DNA of 5,259 nt, from assembly GCA_002385665.1 (NCBI GenBank), contig DGDX01000019.1, positions 1 through 5,259 on the forward strand, in the 5' to 3' direction. Positions 1-5,259 of this stretch are shown here, in pieces. The stretch's first letter is position 1, and every line of letters starts with the position of its first letter. Both the position numbers and the translations under genes were made by a program. The notes below the pieces were generated by a model. That model searched no databases, had not been told where the DNA came from, and worked only from the letters and a program-made list of their open reading frames with translations. Source of the DNA: Firmicutes bacterium UBA3941. Lineage in GTDB: Bacteria; Bacillota; Clostridia; Caldicoprobacterales; UBA3941.

Positions 1-19
1 AGATGTGTATAAGAGACAG
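1..19 (+). other. Tn5/Nextera mosaic-end adapter (library artefact)
   Basis: The first 19 bases, AGATGTGTATAAGAGACAG, are identical to the engineered Tn5 mosaic end used in tagmentation library preparation. This sequence is a synthetic hybrid of the natural Tn5 outer and inner ends, so an exact copy at the very edge of a sequence indicates untrimmed adapter rather than a native transposon end. No transposase or flanking target duplication is visible. Genuine genome sequence starts at about position 20. The adapter happens to stay in frame with the MATE gene, so a naive translation would add about six artificial residues. Confidence 0.96.
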
Positions 20-966
20 GTGTCTATCCTGTCATATTTCTTTGCCCCCATATTCTGTCCTGTAAAGGTAATGGCCGCATTATAATAGGAATTCATGGTA
101 GTACCGATAAGACCTTCTACATTCCCAGATGCAGAGTTGGCGGCTATCAGAGTTGAACCAAAGGAATTAACCGCTGATTGGATAAGCACATTTGAAATGG
201 AAAACAATGATCCCTGCAACCCTGCAGGTAAACCAATCTTAACTATATCCTTAAATTTCCCCCAGTTTATCTGTATCTCGCGAGGAACGAAACATATTGC
301 TCCGTGACTTCTGTAAAGACAAGTCATTATAAGTAACATGGAGAGATATTGGGAGATAACCGTTGACCATGCTACACCGGCAACTCCCATACCAAAAACT
401 ATAACAAAAAACAGATTAAAAATTACATTTACGATACCGGCGATAGTAAGATAATACATGGGACGACGACTGTCTCCAACAGCGCGCAGAATCGCCGCAC
501 CAAAATTATAGACCATGCTGGCGGGCATACCAAGAAAATATATCCTCATATACAGTATGGATAGATCAATAATATCATCCGGTGTACCCATCATTATCAA
601 TAAAGGCCTACAAAAGACAAGACCAATTATCATTACAATCAATCCGCCTATTACACTGATAGAAATTGAAGTGTGTACGGATTTGCTAACATCATCGTAT
701 TTATGAGCGCCATAATCCTGAGCTACAACAACGCTGGTACCAACCGATAAACCCATAAACAAGTTTATAATTAGATTAATCAGGGCACCTGTGGCACCCA
801 CCGCTGCCAGGGCTTCCCTGCCTGAAAAACGTCCGACTACAATCATGTCCGCTGCATTGAATAAGAGCTGTAATAGGTTCATGGCCATAATAGGCAAGGC
901 GAATAAAATCATCTTCTTAAACAGCGGTCCATTACACATATCTATATCGCGATTTTTTAGGGTCAT
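20..966 (-). CDS. MATE family multidrug/cation antiporter, C-terminus missing
   Basis: Inner-membrane secondary transporter of the MATE family, which exports cationic drugs or metabolites in exchange for Na+ or H+. About 315 residues are visible of a usual ~450. The N-terminus (MTLKNRDIDMCNGPLFKKM) leads into a first helix with a conserved Pro (about 17-37) and the family-typical N-A-A-D and V-G-R-F run at 37-46. Further hydrophobic helices lie at about 55-80, 97-118, 135-157, 170-190 and 194-215. The hallmark R-A-V-G-D stretch is at 161-165. A charged loop (about 218-243) separates the two halves, and helices 7 and 8 of the second half follow at about 246-270 and 283-303. The ATG at 966 was chosen because AAAGGAAG lies 11 bases upstream; an in-frame GTG at 978 overlaps that ribosome binding site. 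The gene is transcribed divergently from the chemoreceptor. The missing end is due to the contig edge, not to mutation. The family call is firm; the substrate cannot be told. Confidence 0.93.
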
Positions 967-977
967 AGACCTGTTCA

Positions 978-985
978 CTTCCTTT
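978..985 (-). promoter_or_regulatory. Ribosome binding site of the MATE gene
   Basis: On the minus strand this reads AAAGGAAG, with 11 bases between it and the ATG at 966. The spacing is slightly long. The site supports the ATG over an in-frame GTG (978-976) that would overlap the Shine-Dalgarno itself. Confidence 0.6.
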
Positions 986-1038
986 ACAAATTGCTGAACC
1001 CCGTTTTTTCAATACATGTAATTAAACACCTGACTATT

Positions 1039-1047
1039 AGTATATCA
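1039..1047 (-). promoter_or_regulatory. Extended -10 promoter for the MATE gene
   Basis: Read on the minus strand, the bases give TGATATACT: a TGn extension directly followed by TATACT (five of six matches to TATAAT). No good -35 box lies 16-18 bases upstream; a TTGACG is present but about 24 bases away, too far for normal spacing. Extended -10 promoters often work without a strong -35. Transcription would start near 1032, giving a leader of about 66 bases. Inferred from motif and position only. Confidence 0.5.
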
Positions 1048-1089
1048 CACTTAAGTGGCTATTGTGTTCGTCAATATTCGCGTTTTTCA

Positions 1090-1117
1090 TTGCAGTCCAT
1101 AAAAAACATGATATAAT
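1090..1117 (+). promoter_or_regulatory. Sigma-A-type promoter for the chemoreceptor gene
   Basis: A perfect TATAAT at 1112-1117 is preceded by TGA at 1109-1111, making a full extended -10 element. A weak -35 (TTGCAG, 1090-1095, three of six matches) sits 16 bases upstream. Transcription would begin near 1124, leaving a leader of about 29 bases. No sigma-D (flagellar/chemotaxis) promoter pattern of TAAA followed by GCCGATA-like sequence is apparent, so housekeeping expression is more likely than flagellar-regulon expression. Confidence 0.7.
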
Positions 1118-1138
1118 ATGGTAAATATTATTATTTTT

Positions 1139-1145
1139 GGGGAGG
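1139..1145 (+). promoter_or_regulatory. Ribosome binding site of the chemoreceptor gene
   Basis: GGGGAGG lies seven bases before the ATG at 1153. It is a strong match to the anti-Shine-Dalgarno sequence with near-ideal spacing, and it fixes the start codon. Confidence 0.85.
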
Positions 1146-1152
1146 ATCTTTC

Positions 1153-2421
1153 ATGGAAGTAATAAATGAGTTCATTCGGAAAAGATTACGATTTCTCATC
1201 GCCAACCCTTTCATTACAGCAGGTATTTTTGCCTTGATATTCAGCGCGCTAATAACCCTGGTATTAGGGTTGAAATTCTATGAATTTGCAATCATTGTTG
1301 TTATTCTGGCCGTTGCAATTGAACTCATAACCTATATTTTGGTAAGTGAGGCAAAAGGAAAGCTGGATTCAGTTGTATACATAATGCAGCGTGTAAAGAA
1401 CAGGGATCTGAACCAGAGCCTGGATCTTAATGAATTTCAGGGCTTGGAATCCGTATCAACCAGCTTCAACAATATGATGGAAGAACTCAGAGCCATCCTG
1501 GGTTCACTCAAGACTATTTCTTTGGAATTGGTACAAGCTTCAGAAATACTAAATACCAACTCCGAAGGGATAAACGCCACTATGGATGATATATCCGCTA
1601 CCATGGACGACATAGCACATGGTGCTTCTGAACAAGCCAGCGAAGCAGAGAAAGCGGTTAATCTCATCACCCTCCTCTCCCAACAAATTCATTTGGTACA
1701 TGAAAATACTACAAACGTAGCTGATGACTCTGAGAATATGCGGGAATTGAATACCCAAGGCATTAGGGCTGTTGAAACCCTTAAAAGGGCTAATATAAGA
1801 AGTGCCCGGACTGCTGAAGAAGTATCCCAGTTTATTAGATCCTTTGTAGAGAAATCCCAGAGCATAGGCGAGTTTGTTACTACTATCAACACCATCGCTG
1901 AGCAAACCAACCTTTTGGCCTTGAACGCTGCCATTGAGGCAGCCAGGGCAGGTGAAGCGGGCAGAGGCTTTGCCGTTGTAGCAGACGAAGTTCGTAAGCT
2001 GGCGGACAGTAGCAAGCAGTCTACTGAGCATGTAGAAGAGATCATGGAAGGGATACTTAAAGAGGCTGATACCGCATTTGCCATGATGGATACCATGGAC
2101 GAGGTGGTAGCAGAACAGACAGATGCCGTAGATAATACTGCTAAAACCTTTAATATTATAGCAACTAATATCGAAAACATCATAAATCGTATAAATGATA
2201 TCAGCGAATCCATCGCTATTATGGAAAAGGACAAGGATGATGTTACCTACGCCATGCAAAACATATCCGCTGTATCAGAAGAAGCGGCTGCAGCCAGCCA
2301 GGAGATTGCCGCCGCCACCCAGGAACAGAAAAATTCAATAGCAAAGATGGTAGCATCCTCCAGAAATTTAAATCAACTATCCCTGGAGCTTCGCAAGCAT
2401 GTGGAGGTATATAAGGTCTAG
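1153..2421 (+). CDS. Methyl-accepting chemotaxis protein without an extracellular sensor domain
   Basis: Membrane chemoreceptor of 422 residues that would form dimers/trimers and control the histidine kinase CheA through the coupling protein CheW. A basic N-terminus (RKRLR, 9-13) precedes two hydrophobic helices at about 19-40 and 44-64, separated by only a few residues, so there is no room for an outside ligand domain. A divergent HAMP-like linker follows (about 66-118). The rest is the long coiled-coil signalling hairpin, with its highly conserved tip at about 248-284 ([19 protein letters not shown], then [11 protein letters not shown]). The arms are about 21-22 heptads each, which fits the 44H class. 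Likely methylation helices are at about 151-169 and 373-392 (E/Q/A-rich). There is no CheR-tethering pentapeptide at the C-terminus. Residues 142-155 are a tandem heptad, [14 protein letters not shown]. The strong RBS and start are clear. No che or flagellar genes are nearby, so it is an orphan receptor; its signal is unknown and is probably sensed in the membrane or cytoplasm. Confidence 0.96.
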   Translation: MEVINEFIRKRLRFLIANPFITAGIFALIFSALITLVLGLKFYEFAIIVVILAVAIELITYILVSEAKGKLDSVVYIMQRVKNRDLNQSLDLNEFQGLESVSTSFNNMMEELRAILGSLKTISLELVQASEILNTNSEGINATMDDISATMDDIAHGASEQASEAEKAVNLITLLSQQIHLVHENTTNVADDSENMRELNTQGIRAVETLKRANIRSARTAEEVSQFIRSFVEKSQSIGEFVTTINTIAEQTNLLALNAAIEAARAGEAGRGFAVVADEVRKLADSSKQSTEHVEEIMEGILKEADTAFAMMDTMDEVVAEQTDAVDNTAKTFNIIATNIENIINRINDISESIAIMEKDKDDVTYAMQNISAVSEEAAAASQEIAAATQEQKNSIAKMVASSRNLNQLSLELRKHVEVYKV

Positions 2422-2440
2422 TTAGTTTAGTATAAGCAAT

Positions 2441-2466
2441 GGGGGCGACTATTAAAGTCGCCCTTT
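2441..2466 (+). terminator. Probable terminator hairpin after the chemoreceptor
   Basis: GGGCGACT (2443-2450) pairs perfectly with AGTCGCCC (2456-2463) around a five-base ATTAA loop. In plus-strand RNA, two G-U pairs can extend the stem to ten base pairs. The tail is short (TTT then CCC), so it is not a textbook intrinsic terminator. It lies 19 bases past the chemoreceptor stop and 34 bases past the PurL stop on the other strand. Read leftward, the stem is followed by CCCATT with no T-run, so plus-strand termination is the better reading, although it may hinder both convergent transcripts. Confidence 0.6.
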
Positions 2467-2499
2467 CCCATATGGTCAATTTCTATTTGTGTCACTTCA

Positions 2500-5259
2500 T
2501 TATCTATAATAGGACACTCCTGCTTTGAATATATCATATACATTTAGATCGGGTACATTAACCGCCACATTTCGGGTAAACCGTTCCGAATATCCAAGCC
2601 TACCCAATACCCTGCCATCTTTACTGGTCAGACCTTCAATACCGCTGATGGGGCTATCCCCTGACGGTACAAACTGGGTGGCTATCTGCCCTTCATCTTC
2701 CAATTCCTTAATGGTACTTGCATCTGCCACCAATTGACCCTCTCTGTGGGACACTATGGTCGTATATGTATCTCCTACTCTGGCATCCATAAACCAAGGA
2801 GATAAATTGGATGTGACCTTGGTCTCCACTATCCGGGACATATGAAAACCAGTTGGGTTGAGGATCAAATCTATTGGAGAATCGGATATCAGGTTCAAGT
2901 TTAGCAGTGTTTCGAATCCGCCGCCCAGCCCTAATATAAGACCATCATTTACTTCCAGGTGCTCCTTGATTGCATCCTGTATTTGTGGAGCCTTTAGAAT
3001 TGCAGTTCCAATCTGTCCCGTTTTCTCAGGCTCATCGCCAATACTAATTCCACCCGGTATCACCAGAATCTGTGAGTTCTTTATTGACTGACTTATTTGG
3101 GCTATGGAATCTCGTATCTCTTGAGGAGTCAGATCCCTAAATACCAGAGTTTCTACCAGTCCCCCTGCCACTTCAAAAGCTTTTGTAAGGTCGTATTCAG
3201 ATGCAGTACCCAGGAATATGGGGATGAAGATCCTTGGTTTTGCTATTTTCCTTCCAGCCGCTATTTTCATCCCTCCAGTATAGCTGACCGGTTCCTGCCA
3301 CTCAACCTGTTGTGAGGACTTTGTAGGAAATACCTTCTCCAGGGTCTCCTCCCAGGCGTCTAAAGCCTTGGACAGCTTTATATGAAGAGCGCCATAGGCT
3401 ATAAGGGGGTCTTCCTGAGTTTGACCCAGTTTTATAAAGTTAACTCCATGGAATATCTCCTCGAGATTCTGTCCCTTCTTTATCTCTAAAATAATCGAGC
3501 CATAATCCGGACTAAATAGCTTGTCCTTGGAAATTCCATCATAAAATCTAAAGCCGATCCCATTACCGAAGGCCATCTTACTAATAGCCTCAGCTATTCC
3601 GCCTGCTCTCACGCTATGGGCCGACAAAATCCTACCTTCTTGTATCAATTGGTGAATTCTTACATAATTTCTCTCAAGTACATCAAAGTCCGGGAGGCCC
3701 CATTGATCCTTATGTAAGGGTACTAAGACTACCTGGGTGCCTCTCTCCTTGAATTCAGGTGAAACAGTATTCCTTATATCAAAGGCGGCTACGCCAAAGG
3801 CTACCAGGGTAGGTGGTACCGATAAATCGTTAAAAGTACCCGACATGCTGTCCTTACCCCCTATAGCCGGAATCCTTAAAGCCATCTGTGCATAATAAGC
3901 TCCCAGAAGTGCGCTAAAAGGTTTCCCCCATCTCTGGGGATCCCTATCGAGCCTTTCAAAGTATTCCTGGAGGGACAACCTCATCTTTCTATAATCTCCG
4001 CCTATTGCCGTAACCTTGGCAACGGCTTCTATTATTGCATAAACCGCCCCATGAAAAGGGCTCCATTTAGAAATTTTGGGGTTAAAACCAAAGGCCATGA
4101 TGGTACCGGTAGTGGTATCACCATCCAAGACCGGTAGCTTAGCAACCATTCCCTCTGCCGGAGTCAGCTGATATTTACCACCGAGGGGCATTAGTACTGT
4201 TCCCCCGCCAACGGTACTGTCAAAGCGCTCTATAAGTCCCCTTTGACTACAGATATTAAGATCCTTGAGCATGTCAAGCCAGATTTTCTCTATATCCTCC
4301 TCTTGGTAAGGGGCATTCTCCTTGACATCTTCTGTCCCAGAAAAGGGCAGTCTCTCCATATCGGGAGAAGTCACCTTAACGGGGTTGCTCTTGGGTGCCC
4401 CATTGCTATCCAAAAAATCCCTGCTTATATCTAAAATTATATTGCCCTTCCATGCCATTCTTAGCCTGGCTTCCTCGGTGACCCAAGCGACGGGAGTAGC
4501 CTCTAAGTTCTCCTCCCTGGCAGCGGCTATAAAATCGGCCTCATTTGCCTTGTCCACTACAACGGCCATTCGCTCCTGGGATTCAGAGATAGCGATTTCC
4601 GTGCCGTCCAGTCCCTGGTATTTTTGGGGGACCGAATCCAGGTCTATATATAGTCCGGGGGCCAGCTCCCCTATTGCCACCGATACTCCTCCGGCTCCAA
4701 AGTCGTTGCATCGCTTTATCATGGTGCTTACCCGGGGATTCCTAAAAAGTCGTTGAATTTTTCTTTCTTCGGCAGGGTTCCCTTTTTGCACCTCAGCCCC
4801 ACTCAACTCCATCGATTCTTCGGTATGAGCTTTCGATGATCCAGTAGCTCCGCCACAACCGTCTCTTCCGGTTCTACCGCCTACCAGTATAACAACATCG
4901 CCTGGTTTGGGTATATCCCGTACCACGTTTTTTCTGGGGGCAGCGGCTATTACAGCCCCCAACTCCATACGTTTTGCCACATATCCGGGATCATAAATTT
5001 CTACTATCTGGCCTGCAGGTATACCGATCTGGTTTCCGTACGAGCTATAGCCCGCAGCAGCTCCACTGGTAATCTTTAGTTGAGGGAGCTTGCCCTCCAA
5101 AGTCTTATGTATATCGGTTCTTGGATCGCCACTTCCGCTTATCCTCATCGCCTGATATACATAGGACCTCCCTGACAGGGGATCCCTGATAGCACCTCCA
5201 AGACAGGTAGATGCACCGCCAAAGGGCTCTATCTCTGTGGGATGGTTGTGAGTTTCATT
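2500..5259 (-). CDS. purL: FGAM synthase, large single-chain PurL with degenerate glutaminase domain; 5' end beyond window
   Basis: Phosphoribosylformylglycinamidine synthase, the cytoplasmic fourth step of de novo purine synthesis: FGAR + ATP + glutamine/ammonia gives FGAM. The visible 919 residues (numbered from the right edge) lack about 300 N-terminal residues of a usual ~1,230-1,250. The frame is open through the edge and opens with ETHNHPTEIEPFGG, an internal motif, so the ATG at 5148 is not the start. First synthetase half: GRTGRDGCGGATGSS (128-142), NDFGAGG (185-191), DGTEIAISESQERM (218-231). Second half: DLNICSQRGLIERFD (333-347), SPFHGAVY (400-407), GGKDSMSG (467-474). The class I glutamine amidotransferase domain spans about 675-919. 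Its usual GICNGFQ is GLGGGFE (777-783), so the nucleophile Cys is Gly779. The usual GHSER/PHPER is GYSER (889-893), so the catalytic His is Tyr890; only Glu892 of the triad remains. The NPNGS segment is absent. The synthetase looks functional, but glutamine hydrolysis is probably lost. The gene converges on the chemoreceptor and is the last gene of its transcript. Confidence 0.95.
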   Translation of the reverse strand, partial: NETHNHPTEIEPFGGASTCLGGAIRDPLSGRSYVYQAMRISGSGDPRTDIHKTLEGKLPQLKITSGAAAGYSSYGNQIGIPAGQIVEIYDPGYVAKRMELGAVIAAAPRKNVVRDIPKPGDVVILVGGRTGRDGCGGATGSSKAHTEESMELSGAEVQKGNPAEERKIQRLFRNPRVSTMIKRCNDFGAGGVSVAIGELAPGLYIDLDSVPQKYQGLDGTEIAISESQERMAVVVDKANEADFIAAAREENLEATPVAWVTEEARLRMAWKGNIILDISRDFLDSNGAPKSNPVKVTSPDMERLPFSGTEDVKENAPYQEEDIEKIWLDMLKDLNICSQRGLIERFDSTVGGGTVLMPLGGKYQLTPAEGMVAKLPVLDGDTTTGTIMAFGFNPKISKWSPFHGAVYAIIEAVAKVTAIGGDYRKMRLSLQEYFERLDRDPQRWGKPFSALLGAYYAQMALRIPAIGGKDSMSGTFNDLSVPPTLVAFGVAAFDIRNTVSPEFKERGTQVVLVPLHKDQWGLPDFDVLERNYVRIHQLIQEGRILSAHSVRAGGIAEAISKMAFGNGIGFRFYDGISKDKLFSPDYGSIILEIKKGQNLEEIFHGVNFIKLGQTQEDPLIAYGALHIKLSKALDAWEETLEKVFPTKSSQQVEWQEPVSYTGGMKIAAGRKIAKPRIFIPIFLGTASEYDLTKAFEVAGGLVETLVFRDLTPQEIRDSIAQISQSIKNSQILVIPGGISIGDEPEKTGQIGTAILKAPQIQDAIKEHLEVNDGLILGLGGGFETLLNLNLISDSPIDLILNPTGFHMSRIVETKVTSNLSPWFMDARVGDTYTTIVSHREGQLVADASTIKELEDEGQIATQFVPSGDSPISGIEGLTSKDGRVLGRLGYSERFTRNVAVNVPDLNVYDIFKAGVSYYR

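Noticed and set aside
1..19. A natural insertion-sequence end.
   Set aside because: The match is to the engineered mosaic end, it sits at the extreme edge, and no transposase or partner inverted repeat is visible.
95..997. Three short plus-strand open frames opposite the transporter gene.
   Set aside because: The minus strand encodes a continuous, clearly recognisable MATE protein across the whole stretch.
1437..2259. Long open frames on the minus strand inside the chemoreceptor gene (up to about 236 codons).
   Set aside because: They lie fully antisense to a gene with unmistakable chemoreceptor motifs, have low-complexity or implausible protein sequences, and lack convincing ribosome binding sites. 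They are shadows of the biased codon pattern.
2740..2748. The His-x-Glu in SHREGQ (codons at 2746-2748 and 2740-2742) as the surviving catalytic dyad of PurL.
   Set aside because: By spacing against Salmonella PurL, the catalytic His and Glu are in the later PHPER/GHSER motif, about 125 residues after the Cys. SHGEG is a separate conserved motif about 61 residues after it.
2910..2935. A frameshift or sequencing error explaining the missing Cys in PurL.
   Set aside because: The frame is intact on both sides, and the flanking residues align with the family (L-I-L-G before, G-F-E after). A second catalytic residue and a whole segment are independently changed about 330 bases away. A point error in the Cys codon alone would not explain all of this.
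4243..4756. Plus-strand open frames opposite purL (63 and 144 codons), and similar ones at 2525-3315.
   Set aside because: They are antisense to strongly conserved PurL coding sequence and show no recognisable domain or start signal.
5146..5148. ATG at 5148 as the start of purL.
   Set aside because: The frame continues open to the right edge and the upstream 37 codons encode the highly conserved ETHNHP and AIRDPLSGRSY motifs, so this Met is internal.

Overview
The window looks like a bacterial chromosome fragment from the Firmicutes, most likely the class Clostridia. The evidence is G-rich Shine-Dalgarno sequences, extended -10 sigma-A-type promoters, a Clostridia-style single-chain PurL, and a short chemoreceptor with no outside sensing domain. 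Genus cannot be read from the sequence. The first 19 bases are not biological: they match the Tn5/Nextera mosaic-end adapter exactly. The left edge is therefore an untrimmed library or contig end.

Layout, left to right. (1) Positions 20-966, minus strand: the first two thirds of a MATE-family multidrug/cation antiporter, cut at its C-terminus by the adapter. (2) Positions 967-1152: a 186-base divergent promoter region with one extended -10 promoter facing each way. (3) Positions 1153-2421, plus strand: a complete 422-residue methyl-accepting chemotaxis protein with two close membrane helices, a HAMP-like linker and a full signalling hairpin. (4) Positions 2422-2499: a short convergent gap with a GC-rich hairpin that probably ends the chemoreceptor transcript. 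(5) Positions 2500-5259, minus strand: most of a large single-chain FGAM synthase (PurL), with its 5' end beyond the right edge.

The three genes show no obvious functional link: export, chemotaxis and purine synthesis sit in separate transcription units, divergent then convergent. The stand-out observation is in PurL. Its synthetase half is well conserved, but its C-terminal glutaminase domain has lost the nucleophilic Cys (now Gly) and the catalytic His (now Tyr). It has also lost the segment carrying the NPNGS motif, while the reading frame stays open to a normal C-terminus. It reads as a conserved pseudo-glutaminase fused to an intact-looking synthetase. This raises the question of where the enzyme gets its ammonia, or whether it has a different role.
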